Of a stretch of DNA of 64,000 bases, positions 44,871 through 56,545 are shown piece after piece. Below the pieces are notes generated by a model. The model did not search any database and had not been told where the DNA came from. It saw nothing but the letters and a program-made list of their open reading frames with translations. The stretch covers positions 23,249,005 through 23,313,004 of the forward strand of contig CM055092.1 in NCBI GenBank assembly GCA_029204225.1, given 5' to 3'. Source of the DNA: Diphasiastrum complanatum. Taxonomy: Eukaryota; Streptophyta; Lycopodiopsida; Lycopodiales; Lycopodiaceae. The position numbers were made by a program, and so were the translations under genes. How positions within the stretch are numbered: position 1 is the stretch's first letter; each line of letters starts with the position of its first letter.

Positions 44871-46328
44871 AGCTCACGATTCATGTCAAAAACACGTCAC
44901 AAATCGCAGCATGTGTTGTTGTGCCGGATGTGCAAAACAATTGTTATGGAACTCATCTATTTCTCTTTTAGGACCCAACGGGGTTATAGCTCATTTGGTT
45001 AGTCTACCTTGCCATCTTCGATAGATTTCTTCACCGATTTGTTGTCCATTTTGTTGATTGTTTGGAGGCTGTCCGTAGCCCTACTTCGTCACCATTTCAG
45101 TGGTTTTTTCATCATTTTGTAGGACATTTGTGGATCTTACTAGCTGTTGCTTAGCATCTATTTTCAGCTTGGATCTTCAGCTAAGATCTTCAACATTTTT
45201 AGCTTGGATCTTTAGCTTTCTCTCTCCACTTATTTTGCAAATTATCACTATCGTTTGGAGGAGGATTGGCGCCCTACTGCTGCCCACCTACTACCTAGTT
45301 TCCAGCCCACCATCACCTACGTCCAGCACCCTACTTTACTTTTCGCTTGATGTCCACATCTACACCTATTTGTACTTGTAGGAATTCAGTGGGCCTTCAA
45401 TGGATACAACTTAACCTTTCTGGTTTAGAGGTTGCACCAGAATCATGGAACCTTTTGCCCCTTTCATGAGTCGTGTTCCGGGATCCCATCTCCGGACGCC
45501 TAGCCGCCCACGAATCCAAGTGCTCCCCCTTACCCGCAAAGGGGCTGGTACCAGGGGACATTTACCACTTATATCCACTTTGAAAAAAGTCCCACTTCTA
45601 CTTATGGAATTTCTTTGAGCGTGGGCTGTGGCTCTACTTTGTCACTCCAACACTCCCCCTCAAAGTGGGGCACAGTCACGTTGTCTACTCTGATACCACA
45701 GATGTGAAAAAAATGCACTTAGAAATTGCAAATTCCAGCTAGAACTCTGGTGACAAACTGATAAAAAATCTTGAACGATTCACGAAACTCGAATTATTTC
45801 TGTTTGAGAATAATTCGTGCTTGGATCAATCAGGCTATGTAACACAACAAAACGAAACGAGACGAAATCTAGACGAAAATGAAATGAAACCAAGCGAAGC
45901 GAAACTTAAACAAGCTCTGACATTGATTCATGCTGGAAGCATAGAGATCACGAAATGACACGAAACGAAATGAAGCACAAGCATTCGTGAAAAGATCAAT
46001 CAGGCTCTGTAATGAGAGAAGACGAGACAAAACAAAACAAGACAAAACTAAACTAAACTTAGGTGAGCTCTGAAATTTATTTACCCTTGTAGCCAAGTGA
46101 TCACGAAGCGAAGCGAAACACAAAGTGAAAGGATTTGCAAACAAGATCAGTTTGTCAGGAATTCAGATATGATTGCTGGTCACTACCGGCTATATCATTC
46201 TTACAATCCTTCAGAGTATAGACAGACACTGCTGATCTACTTTAACAAATTAATATAGCATTCAACGAAATCAAACCAAAGTGTGAAATTAAATAGACAA
46301 GTGAATCAGACGCACGAATAGTAGAAGA

Positions 46329-46467
46329 CAAAAATACAGAATACATGTCCGCCTGCGAGCGAGACAATTCTATAGAAGACCTGTAGATTCAGAAGTCTAC
46401 TAGTAAGCAAGACACGATTCGTGAGAGAACTGTATTTCTCTCACGCCAACACATTGTGTGGATCTGA
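46329..46467 (+). repeat. Inverted repeat arm, left
   Basis: Sequence from acaaaaatacagaatacatg to tgtgtggatctg returns as reverse complement at 47316-47453, about 850 bp away, with roughly 10-15 percent mismatches by eye. The arm belongs to the LTR/PBS unit; copy 1 has only this arm (10305-10443). Confidence 0.75.
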
Positions 46468-46746
46468 TAAAAAATCTCAAACAATTTGGGAACAATTTTG
46501 CGAAACTCGAATTATTTCTATTCGAGAATAATGTGTATTTGGATCAATCAGGCTCTGATACCACTGATGTGAAAAATGCACTCAGAAAATGCAAATTCCA
46601 GCTAGAACTCTGGTGACAAACTGATAAAAAATCTTGAACAATTCGTGAATAGTTTCCTGAAACTCGAATTATTTCTATTCAAGAGTAATGCATGTTTGGA
46701 TCAATCAGGCTCTATAACACAACGAAACAAAATGAGACGAAAATGA

Positions 46747-46795
46747 AACGAAGCGAAGCGAAGCGAAGCAAAGCGAAGCAAAGCGAAACTTAAAC
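46747..46795. repeat. (GAAGC)n microsatellite at duplication breakpoint
   Basis: The stretch gaagcgaagcgaagcgaagc with variants aaagc begins where copies 1 and 2 stop matching (46752 against 10728). Similar short gaagcg runs occur at the parallel place in the first unit (9879-9888, 45893-45903). Confidence 0.85.
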
Positions 46796-47315
46796 AAGCT
46801 TTGACATTGATTCATTTTAGAAGCATAGAGATTGCAAAATGACACGAAACGAAATGAAGCACAAGCATTCGGGAAAAGATCAATCAGGCTTTGTAACGAG
46901 CCGAGACGAGACAAAACGAAACAAGACAAAACAAAACAAAACAAAACTGAGTTGAGCTCTGAAATTGATTTACCTTTTAGCCAAGTAATCGCAAAGCGAA
47001 GCGAAACATGAAGAGAAAGGATTCACAAACAAGATCAGTTCGTCAGGAATTCAGATACGATTGATGGTCACTACCGGCTATATCATTCCTATAATCCTTC
47101 AAATTGTAGACAGACACTGCTGAGCTACTTTAACAAATTAATATAGCATTCAATGAAATCAAACCAAAGTGAGAAATTGAATAGAGAAGTGAATCAGGCA
47201 CACAAATAGTAGAAGACAAAAATACATTTGAGATCATACAATTATATAGATTAATATGTGCACAACAGCTACAATATTATCTATTGACTTTCTTGATTCT
47301 TCAAGCACTGTGCGA

Positions 47316-47453
47316 CAGATCCACACAGTGCGTTGGCGTGAGAGAAATGCAGTTCTCTCACAAATCGTGTCTCGCTTACTAGCGGACTTCTCGATCTACG
47401 GATCCTCTACAGAATTGTCTCGCACGTAGGCGGACATGTATTCTGTATTTTTC
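47316..47453 (-). repeat. Inverted repeat arm, right
   Basis: Partner of 46329-46467. It suggests a second, oppositely oriented LTR fragment of the same family next to the tandem units. Confidence 0.75.
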
Positions 47454-47459
47454 GTCATC

Positions 47460-48930
47460 TGACTTCTTGTCTTGCTTACTTTCTTATAGCATTATGCATC
47501 AAAACAAAAAGTATATAGTTCGCAAACTTTTTTGTGTCGCGTCGTGTAACTTACTGATTAGAAAGATTAAATATCTACAACTAATCGCGAAATTACAAGA
47601 GTGGCAGATTAGCCATGATCTAGAATATTTCTGCTGATGTCATGATATCAGATCAAATATTTGTACCGCATGGTACTTGGCTGATCTTCTTGGCCATTCG
47701 TGGAGCAAGAAGGACTTTAGGCTTTTTCATGTCTTTTCATTGGTGTACCCGTTGTGACGACCTGTGTCCTCTCCTTTAGTTCGTCCACTTGATTAGCGTC
47801 TTGTTTGGCTTAACTTTCTACCTATGGATGTTGTTTTGTTATTTCCATTCCATTTTGTAGTTTGTTTTTTTCATTGCATTTTTCATTTTCTTTCATTATT
47901 TGTTATTAGTTTTCATTCCATTTGTGTTTTGCTTCCATAATTTATTTTCATCATTGATTTCATTTTTTCACTTTTTCTTCGTTTTCTACGCTCCATTATA
48001 AAAAATTAAAAATTGAAAAAAAAACTACCCAAATTATTTGGATCATTGGGTTACGTATTCTTTTCTGTTACTATTAGTTTTATTTTTTATCATGACTTCT
48101 AATTTTCGGTCTCTATCCCCTTTAGATTATGTTTTTATTTTTAATAGTGATATACCATCTAAACAACAAATGGCTTACATGTCTTCAGCATTACTTTGAT
48201 ACTTCTCGGCCAACTTGTCCAATTTTCCAGGGTTCGAGGCTCCCCTTGGAAACAAAGAAGTATTATTACCCTAGGATTTGATCTGTAAGTGTGGTTTCTG
48301 AATTATTGGGGTGCATGTGGGGGGGAATTACCTTGACATCCACATCTCAGATGGGCAAAAAGATGCACATGTGCATTGTTCATATGAATCTTTTATCACT
48401 GAGATTAGTGATGGGCCATCATAATAAAGTGTATGATAATTTGTGTGTGTAAGATGGAAACGGGAAGAAGGTGATGGTATTCCACGAAAATGTTAAAACC
48501 CTCCCTGTAGCAAGTTCTCCGAAGAGTATTAACATACTACAAGTTACCATAATAAGGATGGCAACAATTCCTATCACAAAACTAACTTTTCGATCTTCAT
48601 ATAGGTGAGTGCACACAATTAATTAACAAATGCTTAATATTTTTTATCCATAGAATCACTATAGATTCACCATCATGCATCAAAGATGTCAACATCAATG
48701 GGCATGATCAAGTCTCCAACGATAATCAATGTCCCACAACCATCACTCTAAATCCTAGTAACACTAATCTCCATGGCAAGAGGACATCCTAACTATGCAC
48801 ATGCTCATATCATCCACCAACTTCCAAGTAGACTCGATCATTAGTAAAGGATTCTCCCAATTTTATATACATACTACAAGTGGGTCCCACCTTAAACATG
48901 ATCCATGTTTAGATCATGACACGCGGCAGC
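47460..48930. other. AT-rich DNA, no gene seen
   Basis: T-rich, stop-dense sequence with no domain or repeat structure that I can support. Confidence 0.5.
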
Positions 48931-49250
48931 TTGAATACATAACATTCCCACCCCGTTAAAAAAAATCTTGAGGTAGGAATCTAGAGGATCTTAGTTTTAA
49001 CCTCTTCTTCCAAGTGCTATCATCATCTAACTTCTTTTTTCAATTAAGCAGATATTGCAATAGCTTTTTCAAAGGGCTAACATGGAATACATGATGAACT
49101 TTTGTCCCAAACAAAAGATTTAGTCACGAAGCATATGAACTAAGTTCTTACCACTCTTGCAAGGAGCACTAAATTTGGGAGGAAACTCTAGAAATCCATT
49201 TGAAGTGTCTTAGAACATGTTGGAATCTAAAATATTCCCAGTTTTCACTC
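48600..49250 (-). pseudogene. Probable gypsy 3' end: polypurine tract and LTR start
   Basis: On the minus strand aacggggtgggaa (48945-48957) directly precedes TGTTATGTATTC (48944), a polypurine tract plus LTR-start combination typical of plant gypsy elements. Upstream on the same strand DDSTWKKRLKL (about 49030-48995) fits an integrase C-terminal tail. The LTR's other end is not defined and no longer frame survives. Confidence 0.5.
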
Positions 49251-49259
49251 TTAAACACT

Positions 49260-51550
49260 TGAGGTGAGTGAGTTGGATTAGCACATAATTGAGTTCAATC
49301 TTTACTCATGATCTAATGCATTAGCCACTTGTAGCAATTCTTGCATATATTGTAAAAAGTGTTTGTAGCTTGCACCTTGAGAACTTTGTGTTAGCTGATG
49401 TTTTATTTTTCAGGTGATTTTTACAACAATTTTGTATGGAATTATTAGATGTAGTACTAAACCGACAAGAATTTGGCCTATGATAGCCATAGGATGGGTC
49501 CTAGCCCTTGCCTTAAGAGGAGCTAGAGTTCAGCAATTAGAGTTACCAATGGTTCAGTCAAATTACAAAGTACATAAGGGCAACGACAATTTGAGAAATT
49601 GGAACCAATAATTCAATGAAAAATTGATGACACTTTGAAATTAATGGGCATAAGAAGATATGACCTAGCCAATCAAGGGCAAATGCCCAAAAGGCAAAGT
49701 GATAAGGGGGACATGGCCATGAGGACCACCTAAAAACTTTTAGAATTGAGTACAACAAAGCGAAGGGCACTTAAATGCCACATTTGACACAAGGGCATCA
49801 AAGAAGACTACAAACACCATTTCACAATGAAGAGTGAAATGTGCATTTCATTACTATAACCATGCATTGATCCTTGATCGACAAAGTCAAACATTGGACC
49901 AATGGGAGGAAAGGTAGCCATGCACAAGTCAAAGATAGAATTGATGGACTCCATTAATTGGTACCTAGCCAAAGACTTTTTAACCCACCCTTTTACTACC
50001 ATTAACTTTTCAAGACAAAAGAGAGCCTTTATTGTTAGGAATCAAAAGCATGTGCTACTTGCTCTCTCATCCGATGGGAAGAGTTTGAGCTAGCTCATAG
50101 TTTTTGGAAGTTTCTATAATGGGGAGGTGCTTGAGAGCCTAAAAAAGAGCATGAACACGAATGTGAGAGTGCCAATGTATCAATGTATCTATACTTCTCT
50201 GCCTTCTTGATTGATTTTTTCCCCTATCATGCTACAATGCCTATTTTCTTTTATATAGTGAAAAGAGAGGACATGATAGGAGCTATTCAAATGCCCTCAC
50301 ATAGATTGTAAGTGATGCTCCATCGCTGTCAATCTGAGCTATTGCCATCATTTTTTTCTATGGATCATTTCTTGACTCTTAACTATGCATGAGAATGGAG
50401 TGTGTAGTGAGATTCCATCATTTGCATATATCAACTCACTTTATTTCCATGGGATCAACAAATATCTTGTATCTAAGACCAACATAGTTCCTATCAGAGA
50501 AGGGAGCTCATTCTTGATCAAAAGCAATGCATTTATAGCCCACATAAATATGCATTTAGAGCAATGAATCCAATGCATTTGCTACTTACAAATAGGTCAC
50601 TCCAAGGATTGGTTTGTCTACTATCAGAAGCTATGAAATTATGGAGGCAATGAATCATAGCACCTCTTGGTATTGTATCATTAAAAAACTTGTTTAATGT
50701 TGTACTCACCTAAGGCCACCATTCCCTATATACGGGTGTTCAAATGAAGAAAAATGTGCTTGCAGCCAATCACATTCATGAAGTCATATGATTTATCAGT
50801 TGAGCACACCTACGTGGAGAGAAAAGAGACTAAAATCACTTTTTCTTAGAGTCATACTCTCTTTGTTGCTAGTCGCCCAATTAAGGCTAGCTAAACTCAG
50901 ACTTCTGGTGAAAATAACATCTGATGGAGATCAATACATATCTGCAAGCCAATTTCCTTTTTATAAATGAAATCTATGAAGGATTACCACTACTATGATG
51001 CAAAGAATCTTCTGAAATGTAGTGTATGCCTCCAACAACACTTCTAAGATAGGTGTTAGCTACTACGGAGATCATTTTCGATGGCTATCTTTGAGCACAC
51101 TCCAACTGCAGGACCTATGCATTTCTAGCTGACCATCAAATGCACCTCCAGCCTACATAAATATGGATTATGGCAAAAGAAACTAGTGCATTCATAGAAG
51201 AGATCCAATGTACATGGCAATTGACTCCAGGGACTATTTATGAGCATATATGAGCACTGATTTTTCACATCCCATATGAGCAAAAGGTCTCATAGATTGT
51301 GTGTAGATTTTGCACTGGCCTATTCCTTACCTCTCTCTTTCCTATGAGCATTCATTTTCAACTGATTCCTCCATTCTTTTGAATGATGGGTGGAAAATTT
51401 TTGTGCAAGATCTGGAATGTTGATCTCTACAATTCCTTACATGGTTCTGAGCACAATATACACAAGGTGGGCGAGTGGAACTTCTTCTCTCCTTTCCTCG
51501 GATCTGAGAGTAATTTATTAGTGCATTTATCTCTATAGTAGTTTGAGCTC
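49260..51550. other. No recognisable gene
   Basis: Short open frames of 60-100 codons are scattered on both strands with no recognisable domains. I see nothing supportable here. Confidence 0.5.
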
Positions 51551-51556
51551 TACACT

Positions 51557-51850
51557 CACTACAACAAGAAGTGCTTTTTTTAGCATTTTTTTGAAATATA
51601 GAGTCGAAAATGGGGCACAAGAGAAGTATAACCATCAAGGTTTGGGTCTATCTACTGACCTCAAGATAAGCCTCATACCTTTGAGCGATATTTTAATATT
51701 TCAAAAAACCTCCAAAATCATTCTACTTTTCCAGAGTTATACCTACATCAGAGGCATTTCAAATTACTCTGCTACCCTGGGGTAATAATACCGAGGCTGA
51801 TGAAAAATATTACACCTCGATATAAGCCTTGGAATGTCATAAAATGCAAA
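51557..51850 (+). mobile_element. Possible end of a CACTA-type element
   Basis: cactacaacaagaagtgc at 51557 resembles CACTA terminal repeats. Within the next 300 bp related words recur (aagcctcat, ccgaggctg, cctcgatataagcct). No matching opposite terminus was found in the window, so this may be a truncated end. Confidence 0.35.
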
Positions 51851-52228
51851 TGAATGGTATTTTGGAAAATAGTTGTGTATCAATACAATGAATTTCATTT
51901 TCTATTAACATTAGGGGCAATATACACAAATGAAAATAGAAAATTATCTATCATAACGATATCATGATCACAATTTGTGTACTCACATGTGTCAACCTTT
52001 TGTTTGATGTCAATTAATCAAATAATAAAGTACAATTGCATCTATGAGCAATTTGCTTAATAGTAAGTACTTTAAGTTGCAATACATGATACTATCTCAC
52101 TTATTCATTTGCTAATTCCTTGATGTCATTTTTCAAATCATAACGTGACAAATCCGCCAAACCAAACGAGTCTATCCATAATTTTACACAAATATTTCCT
52201 ATGGCTTTATCATTAATAAGTTGATCTT

Positions 52229-52881
52229 TGTGAAAAATTGTCAACTAGTAGTATTTTCCTAACTTGAGATTTTGTAGGCCTATGGCCAAATAAAAGTTAG
52301 AGATAGGTTCATACATGTATGTAGAGGCCCAAAGTATGTGTACACTACTTTTGAGGTCACATTAATTAGAGGAGGTCGAGTGTGGAGCTCTTCTATTGGC
52401 TCATAATTTGGTGCATTCCTATTTGACCAAATTTCTAGGTATATGGGTGAATCCTATTGGACCCCAATTTTAGCCTATCATAAGACAAGTGGCCAAGAGG
52501 CACTATGGCTGCTATAAATAGCCATCTCCACGAGTATGTACACATCTCATTTTCATTCTATTGAATGAATGTTATGCTCTTTGAAGATCCATCTTCTTCT
52601 CTCTCACTTTTTTGTTCATATCTTGCATTCTAGCCACTAGAATTGTGATTTCTTTGTTGCTATGGCTTCACACGTGTGAAATGCAGGTTGTAGGCTCTGA
52701 AGTACGGACAGGGACAGCAAGTTTCTGTTTGTGGAAGCTTATGATCAGATTTTGATGTTTAGTTGATGTTTAGTATGCTTAACATCACAATTTCTATCAT
52801 TTTTTCAATCTAGATGTGCATAACTTCCATGGCCAAGATCTTTATGAAACTTTAGCATCTTTTGGATCTGAGTTTTTCACA
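52229..52881 (+). repeat. 5' LTR of young copia element
   Basis: 653 bp with TG...CA ends and inverted tips TGTGAAAAA/TTTTTCACA. It contains a TATA box and drives transcription from within the LTR. Confidence 0.97.
52513..52520 (+). promoter_or_regulatory. TATA box in 5' LTR
   Basis: tataaata within gctgctataaatagcc, about 285 bp into the LTR, is the likely core promoter. Transcription should start about 30 bp downstream, near 52545-52550. Confidence 0.75.
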
Positions 52882-52893
52882 TGGTATCAGAGC
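52882..52893 (+). other. Primer-binding site, tRNA-Met type
   Basis: tggtatcagagc directly abuts the 5' LTR; it would pair with initiator tRNA-Met to start minus-strand DNA synthesis. About 600 bp of leader separate it from the Gag start. Confidence 0.95.
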
Positions 52894-53490
52894 ATTAGGC
52901 GGCCAAATGTGCAGGTTTTGCCAGATTTAGAAGAGATTTGTGGGCGAGTTTGCTTTTGTAGCATTCCAATCAAGTTTCTAGCTAAAAATCTTGTTGATTT
53001 ATGTGTAGAAATTGGATCTTTGTGATCAAAACATCATTTGTATGCATTTCAATTGAAGTAGGGCGAATTCCCTCTGTACTTATCAGAATAAGGAGACAAA
53101 AATTGTTTTGGAAAGAGGGAGATGCAAGATCCAACAAGATCCTATTAGTTTTCCATTCTAGCATATAGTTTTTTGATTCAATTTCTTGCTTCTTCATGTC
53201 AAAAACTTCAAAATTGATGTAACCCTCTGATTTTCAGTTTGCTGAATGATTCAAGAGTGTATTTCAATCTTAGGAGTGAGGGAAAAGCAAGTATATTGAG
53301 GTTTGGTCTTGGTTTGATCAAGAAATCATAAAACTAGTGGCTAAAATTAAGGAAAAAGTGAGGAAAAGAGAGAAAAAGTAAGGTTTTAGGTTCCAAATCT
53401 TTGTGATTTCTTCTTGTGTTTCATTTGTTGATTCAAGAGAGTGCTTAGTGCATTGGAACAGGTCAAAGATCAGAGATCAATCATTGCAAC

Positions 53491-56400
53491 ATGGCTACAA
53501 ATGGAGGCTACATGTTGGAAAGCAATGATAGGCTTACCTCCCTCAACTATTCTACTTGGAAAGTAAGGATGGAGTCTTTGCTTGAGATGAATGAGTTGAT
53601 GGATATTGTTGTAGGTGTGGAGGAGAGACCTTTGGCACCTCAAGAACAATTGAGGTATGACAAGAGGGCAAAGAAAGCCCTTCACATGATCAAGATGAAT
53701 GTGACAAATGAGCTTATCAAAGAGGTTGGTAAGTGCACATCATCTAGTGAAGCTTGGGAAGCCTTGAAGAAGGTTTATGAATCCAAGTCTACTTCTAGAG
53801 TGTTGACTTTAAGAAGGCAAATCTTTTCTTGTATGCAAAAGAAGAGTGAGAATGGACATGCTTTTGTTTTGAGAGTTAAAGCATTGAATGATGAGTTAGC
53901 ATGCATTAATGATGGCATAAATAATGAGGAGCTTGTTCAAGTGATTCTCAATGGCTTGTTGGATGATCATGCTAATCTTGTTCAAAGTTATGCTATCCAA
54001 AAATGTTTACCAAGTGTTGGAGACTTGCAAGAGGTCTTGTTGGCTGAAGAATTCAGGTTGCAAGCAAGAGTGGGAGCATCTTCTACATCTCAAGGAGGAG
54101 AAGAGGAGGCAATGTTCTCTAAAGGCAAGTTCAAGGGCAAAGGTAAAAGCAATTGGTCTAAAGGGCAAGACCAAGGTGAGCACTCTACTTTTGGCAAAAA
54201 GAAGGATAGATCTAAGCTAAAATGTTTCTATTGTGGAGTCAAAGGGCATTTTGCTAGTGATTGTTTTAAGAAAAAGAGGGATCAAGGGGAAAAGCAAACC
54301 AATCTAACTATTGATGAGGGTGGGGATGAGCTTCTTTCAAATGATGCTTTTGTTATGTCATCTTGCTTGTTGGCTAATCATGGAGACATTGATCCTTGGT
54401 GGATTGATAGTGGAGCCACTTCTCATATGACATATCATAAAGAGTATTTTTCATCTTTAATGGCATTTGATGGTGATAGGAAGGTAATCTATACCGCAAA
54501 TGATGGTGAGTGTGCAATCAAGGGGATTGGCACAATTCCTATTTCACTTTCTACAAATAGGAATATAGAATTGAAAGATGTTTTGCTCATTCCATCCATT
54601 ACCAAGAACTTACTTAGTGTAAGCCAAATGCTTGACAAAGGATTCAAAGTTGAGTTTGATGGTGATGCTTGCTTGATCAAAAAGGGGTGTAGTATCATTG
54701 CAAAAGGGAAAAGGCAAGGGAAATTGTTCAAGCTTGATGCATGTGTTGTTGCTAACCAAGTTGGATGCATGGCAAATGAACAAATGTCAATTCAAGAGGT
54801 ATGGCATAAAAGGATGGGACATCTCAACTACAAGGCCTTGGAGGTAATAGCCAAAAAGGAGGTAGTAAGGGGACTTCCCAAGTCTCTTACTTGCTTGAAT
54901 CATGTTTGTGAAGAATGTGCTTTGTCTAAATCACATAGATTGCCAAATACTAGATCTATATCTAGATCTAAGATGCCTTTTTCTCTCTTGCATTCGGATA
55001 TTCATGGTGTTACTACAATTAGCAATGGAGGTGCTAAGATGTATGTAACTTTCATTGATGATTTTAGTAGATTTTGTTGGGTTTATCTACTAAAGAGCAA
55101 GGATGAGGTGTTTGATGTGTTTGTCAAGTTCAAAGTTGCTATTGAGACTCAATTTACAACCAAAATCAAATGCTTGAGGAGCGACAATGGTGGTGAATAC
55201 ATTTCTAACAAATTCAAAGCCTTTTGTGATGAGCATGGGATCAAGAGGGAGTACACATGTCCAAGAACACCACAACAAAATGGAGTGGCCGAGAGGAAGA
55301 ATAGAACCTTGTGTGAGAGTGCAAAGGCAATGAGATTGAATGCTAATCTTCCTAAACCTTTTTGGAGTGATGCTTTGTTGTGTGCAAATTTCCTATGCAA
55401 TAGATGGCCAAGTGTTGTATTGGAAGGAAAAACCCCTTTTGAAGCTTTGTTTGGTACGAAGCCTAATGTCAAGTTTCTAAGAACTTTTGGATGCATTTGC
55501 TACTTCAACATTACTCTTGATGATAGAACTAAGGAGGATCCATCTTCAAGAAAGGGCATTTTTGTTGGTTATAGTGAAGTAAGCAAAGCATATAGGATTT
55601 ATGTTCCTTCAATCAAGAAAGTGTTCACAAGTAGGGATGTCATTTTTGATGAAGGTAACATTCCAAAAGTTGTTTCAAGTGATGATGGTGTTGTTGCAAC
55701 TAATGTGCTTGATGACAATGGAGTTGATGACACATTGGATGTGGATGTTGAAGAAGCCTCTTCAAGTCAAATTCCAAGGAGAACTCCAAGGCATAAAGTG
55801 AAACCCTCAAGGCTCACTTATGATGGCAAAGGTAAGCAAGTGGTGGATGGATCCAACTATGCTTTCCTAACTTCTTTTGATGTACCTTCATGTGTAGATG
55901 AAGCAAGGCAAAAAGAGGAATGGATCCAAGCAATGGATCTTGAGTTTGAAGCACTTATGAAGAACAACACATGGAGATTGGTGGAGCTTCCAAAGGGCAA
56001 AAGTGCAATTGGATGCAAATGGATCTTCAAGGTAAAGACAAATCAAGATGGATCTATCAACAAGTTGAAGGCAAGGTTGGTGGCTAAAGGTTATGCTCAA
56101 GAGCATGGCATTGACTATGAGGAAACCTTTGCACCCGTGGCAAAGATGGTGAGCATAAGAGTAATCATTTCCCTTGCAACTCTTTATGGATGGGATCTTT
56201 GGCAATTAGACATTTCTAATGCTTTCTTGAATGGTGATCTTGAAGAGGAAGTCTACATGGAGCAACCCGAGAGCTATGTTTCTCATAGCAAGCCTAATCA
56301 TGTGTGTTTTCTACAAAAAAGTTTGTATGGTCTTAAGCAAGCACCAAGGAGTTGGTATGCTAGGCTTAACTCTTTTCTACTTTCTCAAAACTTCACTATG

Positions 56401-56544
56401 AGTGAGTATGATCATTCACTTTACTTTAGAATTAGTGCTAATGATGTTACAATCCTTCTAATTTATGTGGATGACATTATTTTAAGTGGAGGGAACAAGG
56501 AAGATATAGAAGATATCAAGAAAGCACTAAAAAAAGGAATTTGA
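53491..56544 (+). CDS. Copia Gag-Pol polyprotein, first part (Gag to RT)
   Basis: 1017 codons from ATG 53491. Residues 1 to about 220 are copia Gag. Cys245-Cys258 is a CCHC knuckle (CFYCGVKGHFASDC). The protease motif is WWIDSGATSHM with catalytic Asp306. Integrase has the H-H-C-C finger (VWHKRMGH about 438, CEEC about 475), then catalytic Asp503, Asp565 and Glu601, the D,D-35-E spacing. RT starts near residue 800 (TWRLVELPKG), with CKWIFKVK, QLDISNAFLNG and catalytic YVDD at 992-995. The frame then ends early: a run of seven A at 56529-56535 shifts it and a TGA follows at 56542-56544. RNase H is in the next frame. Otherwise no stop or missing catalytic residue is visible. Confidence 0.95.
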   Translation: MATNGGYMLESNDRLTSLNYSTWKVRMESLLEMNELMDIVVGVEERPLAPQEQLRYDKRAKKALHMIKMNVTNELIKEVGKCTSSSEAWEALKKVYESKSTSRVLTLRRQIFSCMQKKSENGHAFVLRVKALNDELACINDGINNEELVQVILNGLLDDHANLVQSYAIQKCLPSVGDLQEVLLAEEFRLQARVGASSTSQGGEEEAMFSKGKFKGKGKSNWSKGQDQGEHSTFGKKKDRSKLKCFYCGVKGHFASDCFKKKRDQGEKQTNLTIDEGGDELLSNDAFVMSSCLLANHGDIDPWWIDSGATSHMTYHKEYFSSLMAFDGDRKVIYTANDGECAIKGIGTIPISLSTNRNIELKDVLLIPSITKNLLSVSQMLDKGFKVEFDGDACLIKKGCSIIAKGKRQGKLFKLDACVVANQVGCMANEQMSIQEVWHKRMGHLNYKALEVIAKKEVVRGLPKSLTCLNHVCEECALSKSHRLPNTRSISRSKMPFSLLHSDIHGVTTISNGGAKMYVTFIDDFSRFCWVYLLKSKDEVFDVFVKFKVAIETQFTTKIKCLRSDNGGEYISNKFKAFCDEHGIKREYTCPRTPQQNGVAERKNRTLCESAKAMRLNANLPKPFWSDALLCANFLCNRWPSVVLEGKTPFEALFGTKPNVKFLRTFGCICYFNITLDDRTKEDPSSRKGIFVGYSEVSKAYRIYVPSIKKVFTSRDVIFDEGNIPKVVSSDDGVVATNVLDDNGVDDTLDVDVEEASSSQIPRRTPRHKVKPSRLTYDGKGKQVVDGSNYAFLTSFDVPSCVDEARQKEEWIQAMDLEFEALMKNNTWRLVELPKGKSAIGCKWIFKVKTNQDGSINKLKARLVAKGYAQEHGIDYEETFAPVAKMVSIRVIISLATLYGWDLWQLDISNAFLNGDLEEEVYMEQPESYVSHSKPNHVCFLQKSLYGLKQAPRSWYARLNSFLLSQNFTMSEYDHSLYFRISANDVTILLIYVDDIILSGGNKEDIEDIKKALKKGI

Positions 56545-56545
56545 A

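Larger units (their letters stand above)
37765..44885 (-). mobile_element. Decayed CACTA (En/Spm-like) transposon, copy 2
   Basis: This copy keeps the right-hand part that copy 1 lost: a long ACGTCG-motif array (44395-44870), a plus-strand candidate gene (42820-43870) and minus-strand N-terminal TNP2 segments (41824-42660). It has lost 1034 bp of TNP2 core at about 41354. The length of about 7 kb is in the normal range for an autonomous CACTA element. Termini are approximate because I could not find a convincing CACTA terminal inverted repeat at either edge. Confidence 0.65.
33974..46752. repeat. Direct segmental duplication, copy 2
   Basis: This is the counterpart of 1-10728. It carries two large stretches missing from copy 1: 37959-38329 (371 bp of unrecognised sequence) and 41782-44825 (3044 bp with the N-terminal part of a CACTA transposase, a second spliced-looking gene and a subterminal repeat array). 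It lacks 1034 bp of transposase core at about 41354. The right boundary falls just where a (GAAGC)n microsatellite starts in this copy. The true left boundary may lie upstream of 33974, because copy 1 is cut off by the window edge. Confidence 0.95.
45664..47200 (-). repeat. Tandem LTR/primer-binding-site units (copy 2, second unit longer)
   Basis: Counterpart of 9640-10728. Here the second unit continues past the duplication breakpoint through a (GAAGC)n tract into sequence parallel to the first unit (gatcagtttgtcaggaattcag at about 46144 and gatcagttcgtcaggaattcag at about 47034). PBS-like words are at about 45687 and 46554 on the minus strand. Because the second unit is fuller here, copy 1 appears to be the truncated side. 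Confidence 0.6.

Noticed and set aside
49414-51638. Several 60-100 codon frames as small host genes
   Set aside because: No start context, splice signals or domain; both strands are equally open.
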